This document shows, one piece after another, positions 57,553-64,000 of a DNA stretch of 64,000 nt. The translations under genes were made by a program, and so were the position numbers. The notes below the pieces were generated by a model. That model was not told the DNA's origin. It searched no databases and saw only the letters and a program-made list of their open reading frames with translations. The first letter of the stretch is position 1, and each line of letters opens with the position of its first letter. The stretch covers positions 2,790,001 to 2,854,000 of the forward strand of contig NZ_CP012623.1 in assembly GCF_001280305.1 (NCBI RefSeq), read 5' to 3'. The stretch comes from Hymenobacter sp. DG25A. GTDB lineage: Bacteria; Bacteroidota; Bacteroidia; Cytophagales; Hymenobacteraceae.

Positions 57553-60390
57553 CTACAGCTTCTCCGCCAGAAAGCGCGCCGTGTGGTTGCTGTCCTTGAT
57601 TTTGGCCATCTCCTCGGGCGTGCCTTCGAACAGCAGGTGGCCGCCGTTGATGCCGCCTTCGGGGCCGAGGTCGATAATCCAGTCGGCGCACTTGATGATG
57701 TCCATGTTGTGCTCGATGATGAGTACCGAGTTGCCTTGCTCTACCAGCGCATTTAGGGCCGTCATCAGCTTATTGATGTCGTGGAAGTGCAGGCCGGTGC
57801 TGGGCTCATCAAAAATGAACAGAATCTTATCCTGCTGCAGCGTGGCGCCCTTGGTCAGGAAGGAGGCCAGCTTCACGCGCTGGGCCTCGCCGCCGGAAAG
57901 CGTGTTGGCCGACTGCCCCAGGCGGATATAGCCCAGCCCTACATCATCGAGCGGCCGGAGACGCTCCACAATTTTCAGCTGGTTTTTGAAGAACTCAATG
58001 CTGTCCTCAATGGTCATTTCGAGCACCTCATTAATGCTCTTGTCCTGGTATTTCACGTCCAGCACATCCTGCTTGAACTTGCGGCCTTCGCAGGCTTCGC
58101 AGGTCAGGTAGATATCGGCCATGAACTGCATTTCAATCTTCACCTGGCCTTCGCCCTGGCACACCTCGCAACGGCCGCCATCAATATTGAAGGAGAAGTG
58201 TGACGGTTTGAAGCCGCGAGCCTTGGCCAATTGCTGATCGGCAAACAGGCTGCGAATGGCATCGTAGGCCTTCACGTAGGTCACTGGGTTGGAGCGGCTG
58301 CTCTTACCGATGGGGTTCTGGTCCACGAATTCCACGTGCGTTACCTGCCCGCTCACGCCCATGAGGCGATCGAACTTGCCGGTAGCCTCGCCGGCTCCGC
58401 CGCCCAGCTGCTTCATGAGCGCGGGCGCCAGAATGCGGCGAATGAGCGTTGACTTGCCCGAGCCGGATACGCCCGTTACCACCGTCATAACATTCAGCGG
58501 AAACTTGACGGATACGTTCTTGAGGTTGTTTTCGCGGGCGCCCGTCAGCTCCAGGGCGTTGCGCCAGGGGCGGCGCGTTTTGGGCACGGCCACTTCCATT
58601 TTCCCGCTCAGGTACTGGCCGGTGTAGGTGGCGGTGTCCTTCAGAATCTCCTCGTAAGTGCCCTGGAACATGAGGTGGCCGCCACCGCTGCCGGCTTCGG
58701 GGCCGATGTCGATGATCTGGTCGGCCTCTTCCATGATTTTCTCCTCGTGCTCCACCACAATAACCGTGTTGCCCAGCTTTTGCAAGGAGCGCAGCACGCC
58801 AATCAGCTGCTCAGCATCCTTTGGGTGCAGGCCGATGCTGGGCTCATCGAGAATGTACATGGAGCCCACTAGCGCCGAGCCAAGCGAGGTTGCCAGCGAA
58901 ATACGCTGGCTTTCGCCGCCGGAAAGTGTGCTGCTCAGGCGGTTCAGGGTGAGGTAGCCCAGGCCCACGCGGTTGAGGTACTCCAGGCGGTTGGTTACTT
59001 CCGTTACCAGGCGCTCGGCCACTTTGGCGTCGTGCTCGTCCAGATTCATGTTCTGGAAGAACTCCAGGGCCTTGCTTACCGGCAGCAGCACCAGGTCGGT
59101 GATGCTCTGGCCGCTGATTTTCACGTACTGGGCGTCTTTGCGCAGGCGGGTGCCGCGGCAGTCGGGGCAGGTGGTGCGGCCGCGGTAGCGGCTTTGCAGC
59201 ACGCGGTACTGGATTTTATGCGTTTGGGTAGACACCCATTTGAAATAGTCGTCGAGGCCGTCGAAGTACTTGTTGCCTTTCCAGAGCAGCAGGCGCTCGG
59301 CCTCACTCAGCTCATTATAGGGCCGGTGAATGGGGAAATCGAAGCGGATGCCATTTTTGAGCAGGGGCTTCAGCCACTCGCTCTGCTTGTCGGTGCGCCA
59401 GGGGGCAATGGCGCCTTCGTACACTGTGAGACTTTTGTCGGGAATTACCAGGTCTTCATCAATGCCCAGCACCGAGCCAAAGCCTTCGCAGGTCTGGCAG
59501 GCACCGTAGGGGTTGTTGAAGGAAAAGAAGTTGACGCTGGGCTCCTCAAACACCTCACCGTCCAGCTCAAACCGGTCGGAGAAGGTGCGGGTTTCCTCAT
59601 CGAGCTTGATGATGCAGGTGCCGTGGCCCTCGAAGAAAGCGGTTTGCACGGAGTCGGAGAGGCGGAACATCAGGTCTTCGTCGCCGGGCTGAATCACGGC
59701 GCGGTCAATCATGATGAACACGTCGCCCTTCACCTCGGGCTGGCCCTCGGCAATCAGCTCTTCAATGAAGGATGTTTCGCCGTTTACGACTACGCGGCTG
59801 TAGCCTTTCTGCAGCAGCAAATCCAGTTCCTTGCTCATGGGCCGGCCGGCTTCCGAGGGCATCAGAGGCGCCAGCACCATAATACGGGTGCCGCCGGGCA
59901 GGCGGAACAGGTAATCCACCACATCGGCCACGTTATCCTTGCGCACCTGCTCCCCGCTGATGGGCGAGAACGTGCGGCCTACGCGGGCGAAGAGTAGCTT
60001 GAGGTAGTCGTAAATCTCGGTGCTGGTGCCTACCGTGGAGCGGTTGTTCTTGATGCTGACCTTCTGCTCGATGGCAATGGCCGGCGAAATACCCCGGATA
60101 TAGTCTACATCGGGCTTATCCATGCGGCCCAGGAACTGGCGGGCGTAGGATGAGAGGCTTTCCACGTACATGCGCTGGCCCTCGGCGTAGAGCGTATCGA
60201 AGGCCAGGCTCGACTTGCCCGAGCCCGAGAGGCCCGTAACGACAATGAATTTATTGCGCGGCAGCGCTACGCTCAGGTTCTTGAGATTATGAACCCGGGC
60301 ATTTTTTATCAGGATAAACTCGCGTGGGTCGAGCTGGTCAATGGGGTCGGCTGCCGGAGCGGCCATTTGCAGAGCGGAATTGTCGGCCAT
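57553..60390 (-). CDS. uvrA: Excinuclease ABC subunit A
   Basis: 945 residues. It scans DNA for lesions and loads UvrB in nucleotide excision repair. It has two ABC ATPase modules, Walker A GLSGSGKSSL (about 54-63) and GVSGSGKSTL, and two signature motifs LSGGESQRISLATSLGSALV and LSGGEAQRVKLASFL. The C-terminal zinc finger is intact (CEVCQGEGQV, then CEACEGRKF). In the first zinc module only one CxxC is seen (YGACQTCEGFG). The position of the other CxxC reads RFELDGEVFEEP. This looks like a lineage form rather than damage. Confidence 0.96.
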   Translation of the reverse strand: MADNSALQMAAPAADPIDQLDPREFILIKNARVHNLKNLSVALPRNKFIVVTGLSGSGKSSLAFDTLYAEGQRMYVESLSSYARQFLGRMDKPDVDYIRGISPAIAIEQKVSIKNNRSTVGTSTEIYDYLKLLFARVGRTFSPISGEQVRKDNVADVVDYLFRLPGGTRIMVLAPLMPSEAGRPMSKELDLLLQKGYSRVVVNGETSFIEELIAEGQPEVKGDVFIMIDRAVIQPGDEDLMFRLSDSVQTAFFEGHGTCIIKLDEETRTFSDRFELDGEVFEEPSVNFFSFNNPYGACQTCEGFGSVLGIDEDLVIPDKSLTVYEGAIAPWRTDKQSEWLKPLLKNGIRFDFPIHRPYNELSEAERLLLWKGNKYFDGLDDYFKWVSTQTHKIQYRVLQSRYRGRTTCPDCRGTRLRKDAQYVKISGQSITDLVLLPVSKALEFFQNMNLDEHDAKVAERLVTEVTNRLEYLNRVGLGYLTLNRLSSTLSGGESQRISLATSLGSALVGSMYILDEPSIGLHPKDAEQLIGVLRSLQKLGNTVIVVEHEEKIMEEADQIIDIGPEAGSGGGHLMFQGTYEEILKDTATYTGQYLSGKMEVAVPKTRRPWRNALELTGARENNLKNVSVKFPLNVMTVVTGVSGSGKSTLIRRILAPALMKQLGGGAGEATGKFDRLMGVSGQVTHVEFVDQNPIGKSSRSNPVTYVKAYDAIRSLFADQQLAKARGFKPSHFSFNIDGGRCEVCQGEGQVKIEMQFMADIYLTCEACEGRKFKQDVLDVKYQDKSINEVLEMTIEDSIEFFKNQLKIVERLRPLDDVGLGYIRLGQSANTLSGGEAQRVKLASFLTKGATLQQDKILFIFDEPSTGLHFHDINKLMTALNALVEQGNSVLIIEHNMDIIKCADWIIDLGPEGGINGGHLLFEGTPEEMAKIKDSNHTARFLAEKL

Positions 60391-60598
60391 AGAACGGGTA
60401 AACAGCCGCAGGCCGGGGTTTGGTTTCCGGCTAGTGCGGTTTGGTCAGGCGAAGGTACGGCGGGGGCGGTTGGATTGGTAGTGGCAGGCTTCTCGGCACT
60501 ACCTGCACAGTCCGCCGCGGGGTGGTTATTTGGCTACTGTTGGTTTGGGAAACGCTATTACCTTGCGTAGGCATGTGCTGGTACTTCACTGGGCACCA

Positions 60599-60611
60599 GT
60601 GGTACTACCAC
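60599..60611. promoter_or_regulatory. Short palindrome upstream of the DHFR-like gene
   Basis: GTGGTACTACCAC, a perfect 6+1+6 palindrome 65 bases before the gene. It may be an operator; no other support. The rest of the 285-base gap to uvrA holds nothing recognisable. Confidence 0.3.
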
Positions 60612-60675
60612 ATAGTATCAATCCTTGTAAAAAAGACCGTCACCACGCACAGACAACTACACCACTTACAAGCAC

Positions 60676-61245
60676 ATGAGAAAACTAATTTCATTTATGC
60701 ACATCTCCCTGGACGGTTTTGTATCAGGGCCGAACGGAGAAATGAATTGGATTACCGTGAATGAAGAAATCTTCGCTCATATCGATAAGCGGATAAGCAA
60801 AACCGACACGGCAGCCTATGGCCGGGCAACCTATCAGATGATGGAGAGTTACTGGCCAAAGCAGGGAAACGAGCCCGATGCTAGCCAGCACGACATTGAC
60901 CACTCAACGTGGTATAACCACGTGCACAAAGTGGTTGTATCCAACTCCATGCAAGGCGCGGATTTACCGAACACCACCATTATTAATAGTAACCTCGCGG
61001 AGAGCCTACAGGAAATAAAACAGCAGGGGGATACAGACATCCTGCTGTTTGGCAGCCCAACGGCCACCCACTCCCTGATGCAACAGAATTTAATTGACGG
61101 CTACTGGCTGTTTGTGAATCCTATAATTCTGGGCCAGGGCATTCCCTTGTTTACCAACGTCCAGGACAAAATAAAACTTAAGCTATTGACCACCCAACAA
61201 TTCACTTGCGGAGTAACAGAACTGAGTTATGTAGTGGACAAATAA
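60676..61245 (+). CDS. Dihydrofolate reductase family (RibD C-terminal-like) protein
   Basis: 189 residues, cytosolic. MRKLISFMHISLDGFVSGPN is the usual N-terminal strand and loop. GRATYQMMESYWP, ILLFGSPTATHSLMQQNLID and INPIILGQGIPLF-like sequence (VNPIILGQGIPLF) match the RibD C-terminal/DHFR-like group, which binds NADPH. The substrate is unknown; it is not expected to be the main DHFR. Base composition is AT-richer than uvrA, with AAA, AAT and ATA codons. Confidence 0.8.
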   Translation: MRKLISFMHISLDGFVSGPNGEMNWITVNEEIFAHIDKRISKTDTAAYGRATYQMMESYWPKQGNEPDASQHDIDHSTWYNHVHKVVVSNSMQGADLPNTTIINSNLAESLQEIKQQGDTDILLFGSPTATHSLMQQNLIDGYWLFVNPIILGQGIPLFTNVQDKIKLKLLTTQQFTCGVTELSYVVDK

Positions 61246-61264
61246 ATAACAACGAACGGCTACG

Positions 61265-61324
61265 TTCATGTAGCGCGAGAATCATAACGCAACGAAGCGC
61301 AGACAACTAAATGCGCTACATGAA
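61265..61324. repeat. Short inverted repeat
   Basis: 12-base perfect arms TTCATGTAGCGC (61265-61276) and GCGCTACATGAA (61313-61324), separated by 36 bases, in the gap between the DHFR-like and SseB-like genes. Confidence 0.6.
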
Positions 61325-61372
61325 GGTATCCCAACCGCAGAAAGTGCTTCGACAGTAATCTAAAAAGGACTT

Positions 61373-61801
61373 ATGAACTCGTCTGCCCACAACGATATTG
61401 ACCTTCTCTTGGAAAAAGCAAAAAGCTCTGGAAGAAATGAAGACCTTTCCGCTTTGTGGAAAGCTGCCCTTAGTTTGCCTCAATGGCATTTTATAACGCA
61501 ACAAACGGCCAATATTGAAGACAGAAAACCGGCCGTGGGAATGGTTGATAACAAGCCTTGGGTATTCTTATTTACTGATAGGCAAAGAGCGCAGGAGTAT
61601 GGGAGAACTGTAAAAGACGGCGGGTTTGTCGATGAAAGTGGCAACGTCATGGTTATATCCACGGATACACAAAGAGCCATTGACTACCTTCTGGCTCTCG
61701 CTTCGCAAGGCGTATATGGCTTAAGATTCAATGAGCTTAATGGCTGGTTTTCACCCATCGGAAACTTGCCTGCTATTATAAAACACGTGCATAAAGGCTA
61801 A
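61373..61801 (+). CDS. SseB-like small cytosolic protein
   Basis: 142 residues. LSALWKAALSLPQWHFITQQ and VGMVDNKPWVFLFTDRQRAQ resemble the N-terminal domain of SseB-type proteins. DYLLALASQGVYGLRFNELNGWFSPIGNLP continues the fold. There is no signal or membrane segment. The family has no settled biochemical role; the assignment is by pattern only. AT-richer than surrounding core genes. Confidence 0.5.
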   Translation: MNSSAHNDIDLLLEKAKSSGRNEDLSALWKAALSLPQWHFITQQTANIEDRKPAVGMVDNKPWVFLFTDRQRAQEYGRTVKDGGFVDESGNVMVISTDTQRAIDYLLALASQGVYGLRFNELNGWFSPIGNLPAIIKHVHKG

Positions 61802-61836
61802 GTAGTAATTACCTCACCAAGCAATGCTGAGCCCCC

Positions 61837-61981
61837 TGCAGTCGCTCGGCTGTGCCGAGTGACTAATGCGCTTGAGCAGCTATGCTGCGAATCCGGCTGA
61901 GGCGCTGACCCACATGGCGCGGGACGCTCGCGGCAGAGCCGCTCTGACTTATAGGTCACTCGGCACAGCCGAGCGACTGCA
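61837..61981. repeat. Long palindromic repeat, family B
   Basis: Two perfectly complementary 27-base arms (61837-61863 and 61955-61981; core AGTCGCTCGGCTGTGCCGAG) around a 91-base GC-rich centre. Each arm itself contains a small CTCGGC/GCCGAG hairpin. No related copy elsewhere in the window. Confidence 0.8.
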
Positions 61982-62011
61982 CCTAGATGTTAGTAGCCAT
62001 TTAATGACACC

Positions 62012-62515
62012 ATGAGAAAGGACACAGCATTTATGCTCTCAGCAATCATTCTATCAATTTTTTGCCACGTGACAGATGCCTTTGGCAGGGGTTTGGTACT
62101 AATAGTTGGGGTAGCTGGACTGATTGGAATTATTGTGCTTCTCACTACAGCATCACCGCTGACTGATTTATCTGACAATGAGGAGCGAGTTCTTCGGCAG
62201 GAAAAAAAGCTGCTCCCATTTGTATTAGCAGTAATTCTCTTCAATATCATTGCTTTCTATGCGGTATATGACTTTGTAGGTGGCAGCCCAGATGACAATA
62301 AGCTTATACTTGCTGTGACTACAGCATTGGGGCTGACATCTCTCGTGGGATTTGTTCTGGGACTTATCATTTCTGCTTTTCCTTACAAAGGCATGGACTT
62401 CATCAATAAATTTAAAAGAGGCGCTTTGCTCGGACTGCTCATTGCTCTTAGCCTGCAAGCCATTATGTATGGAATTACTTGGCTAACGATGACTCCCCTA
62501 CCCGCACGAGTTTAA
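62012..62515 (+). CDS. Four-helix membrane protein, unrecognised
   Basis: 167 residues. Hydrophobic segments are at about 7-20, 27-46, 70-90, 100-125 and 138-158, so four or five helices. Between the second and third is a charged stretch (LTDLSDNEERVLRQEKKLLP). No family recognised. Low GC relative to neighbours, with ATA and TTA codons. It is placed 31 bases after the family B palindrome. Confidence 0.6.
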   Translation: MRKDTAFMLSAIILSIFCHVTDAFGRGLVLIVGVAGLIGIIVLLTTASPLTDLSDNEERVLRQEKKLLPFVLAVILFNIIAFYAVYDFVGGSPDDNKLILAVTTALGLTSLVGFVLGLIISAFPYKGMDFINKFKRGALLGLLIALSLQAIMYGITWLTMTPLPARV

Positions 62516-62865
62516 AGCAGCGTAACTCATGCCCATCCTTGATGATGAGTCTGCCGCAAAGCGGTAAGCCAGCCCCGCGCAGGTAACAGGGCGGATCTTT
62601 TAAATCTCCCGCATAAGGCCTCGGCGGCTACATAACCCGGCCGGAAATACAACAAAAAAGGGCCGCTGCCGCGGCCCCTTTTTATTTGCATAGGTGTAAT
62701 GATACTTTAGTAATAATCAAGTCAATAAGGTTTGTATTCTTTCGTAGCCCGGGTAACTGAATAAGCTGTCTGATAGCACTATACAAAAGTGCAGCCTTCC
62801 CAAGCGTGGTACAAAGGCCAAAAATTTCTTTTTTTGGCCCTTCGTTACTGTTTAGTGTTCTATCT
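62516..62865. other. Intergenic region of about 350 bases
   Basis: No gene seen. It holds the terminator at 62654-62684, and near the end a hairpin of GGCCAAAAA and TTTTTGGCC (62816-62839), 26 bases before the next ATG. The hairpin could end readthrough or form an attenuator. No TAnnTTTG promoter is seen. Confidence 0.5.
62654..62684 (+). terminator. Terminator after the four-helix membrane protein gene
   Basis: AAAAAGGGCCGC, TGCC loop, GCGGCCCCTTTTT, with one base unpaired. It lies 139 bases past the stop codon. Confidence 0.75.
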
Positions 62866-64000
62866 ATGCCCGTTATATCTGCTACGCAGCAAGCCGCCCT
62901 TTGCGCGGCAGTAGCTACCCGCTTTGGCCAGCCCATCCGCTACCCCAGCCATTGCGAAGCCCTGGAAGCTTCCATTGCCCAGGCCCAACCCCAGGACGGC
63001 CGCCTGAGCGCCAATACGCTGCGCCGTTTTTTTGGGCTGGTGAAGAAAACCGGCGGCTACCACCTGCACACCCTCGATGCCCTGGCCCGCTACGCCGGCC
63101 ACACCGATTTTGAAGCTTTCGTAACGGGCACCTTCACGCCCGGTACCGCCGCAGATGCTATTCCGGACATTCCTGAGCTGCTGGCCTTTCCCCGGCTGCA
63201 GCATGCCGAGCGGCTTTTAATGGGCTACTTTCTGGGCCAGATTACCCGCACCGGTGATTTCACGGCCAATCCCCTGGCCCTGCGCCTGGCCGCCCACCCG
63301 GCCGGGCAGGAATACTTTGTGGAAAGCTATGTGGACCTGGCTTATCTCAATGGCGCCTACGGCCAGGTGGTGCGGGAGTATTTACGCCACAAAAAAACGC
63401 CCGAAGCCCAGCTCTACGGCAACAGCGTGTTGTTTTTGGGCGAGTTTCTGGCCGAAGATGAACCTGCGTGGCAGGCCCGTTTGCAGCATCTGCTGGCTCT
63501 CCCCATTCCGCCCGATACGCATCCCTTCCCGCGCGGCCGTCGGGCGTTTGCCGAAGTTGTAGCTACCTGGTATAATGCCCCCACACAGCCAATGCCGACA
63601 GCGCTGTGGACGCGGCTGCTGGATGAGGCGGCTCAGATTCCCGTTCTCACCGCGGATGCTGACAGCTTACCGGCCTTTTACAACTACTTTCCCGCTGGTT
63701 ATTATTTTCTGGTGGCGGAGTCCCTCTTTCTGACTAATCAGTTTGAGCCGCTAGCCGCTTGGATAGCGCTTACGCTGGAAGCTTATCCCACTCTGCAGCA
63801 TTACGAACACAACGTTTTTAACGAGCTAATGCGGGCTTTTCAGGCAGTAGCTGCCCTACGTACCGGCACTGCTACCACCTGGGATTCGGCACCGCTGGGC
63901 GCCGTGCTGACTACCCACGCCTGGCTGCGCGACTACTATCAGGTGCATTGCTGGCTGGCGAGCCTACATTTTGCCGTAGCCGGCCCGCCCGACCCGTCGG
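62866..64000 (+). CDS. Unrecognised protein with helical N-terminal module, 3' truncated
   Basis: The frame is open from the ATG at 62866 to the window edge, 378 residues so far. The N-terminal ~85 residues (TRFGQPIRYPSHCEALEASI, LSANTLRRFFGLVKK, YHLHTLDALARYAGHTDFEAF) resemble a module common at the N-terminus of Bacteroidota proteins of unknown role; it could be helix-turn-helix-like. The remainder is helical and rich in Leu, Ala and Trp/Tyr, perhaps a repeat solenoid. No transmembrane or signal segment. No function is assigned. Confidence 0.6.
   Translation, partial: MPVISATQQAALCAAVATRFGQPIRYPSHCEALEASIAQAQPQDGRLSANTLRRFFGLVKKTGGYHLHTLDALARYAGHTDFEAFVTGTFTPGTAADAIPDIPELLAFPRLQHAERLLMGYFLGQITRTGDFTANPLALRLAAHPAGQEYFVESYVDLAYLNGAYGQVVREYLRHKKTPEAQLYGNSVLFLGEFLAEDEPAWQARLQHLLALPIPPDTHPFPRGRRAFAEVVATWYNAPTQPMPTALWTRLLDEAAQIPVLTADADSLPAFYNYFPAGYYFLVAESLFLTNQFEPLAAWIALTLEAYPTLQHYEHNVFNELMRAFQAVAALRTGTATTWDSAPLGAVLTTHAWLRDYYQVHCWLASLHFAVAGPPDPS

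Overview
The window is a chromosomal segment from a member of the Bacteroidota, most likely Hymenobacter or a close relative in the Cytophagales. The evidence is the high GC content, type IX secretion genes (porU, porV and a cargo protein with a type A sorting domain), promoters of the TTG-N19..21-TAnnTTTG kind at the rRNA operon, rpmH and tRNA-His, and several Bacteroidota-restricted families (DUF2480, PorT-like barrels, DUF6150). The genus is inferred from overall resemblance; no search was run.

Layout. 0-7.1 kb: the end of pssA, then porU, porV and an M16-fold protein in one direction. 7.1-13.3 kb: a complete rRNA operon on the minus strand (16S, tRNA-Ile, tRNA-Ala, 23S, 5S), preceded by five tandem promoters. 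13.3-21.3 kb, mostly minus strand: a beta-lactamase-fold serine hydrolase, a lipoprotein, an APC permease, a DUF2480 protein, tsaB, an S41 protease, rnpA and rpmH. 21.5-28 kb: an M61 peptidase, a lipoprotein, a small disordered protein, a PfkB kinase, tRNA-His, a DEAD-box helicase and a membrane protein. 28-38.1 kb: upp and an acyltransferase-like gene (minus), then a large outer-membrane barrel, a small J1-like protein, an MsbA-like ABC exporter, a membrane protein, gmhA, comM/yifB and pyrD (plus). 38.1-43.4 kb: a PagL-like lipid A deacylase and five consecutive PorT-type barrels, each with its own terminator. 43.4-60.4 kb (minus): an M20 dipeptidase, a small membrane protein, plsY, a 1764-residue unknown exported protein, prmA, a DUF6150 protein, tpiA, a TspO-like protein, a type IX cargo protein and uvrA. 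60.6-62.5 kb: a small AT-richer accessory stretch. 62.9 kb to the edge: an unrecognised truncated gene.

How it fits together. Much of the window serves the cell envelope: phospholipid synthesis (pssA, plsY), a lipid exporter, heptose and lipid A modification (gmhA, PagL-like), outer-membrane barrels, and type IX secretion with a candidate substrate in the same window. The rest is core information processing and metabolism (rRNA, tRNAs, rpmH, rnpA, prmA, tsaB, uvrA, pyrD, upp, tpiA).

The most notable non-genic structures are the phased array of rRNA promoters with a decayed sixth copy, a compact RNA-like fold just beyond the rRNA terminator, three families of long dispersed inverted repeats, and a cluster of TATATA-centred palindromes at 13.6-16.8 kb. 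No CRISPR array, phage, integrase or transposase gene was found.
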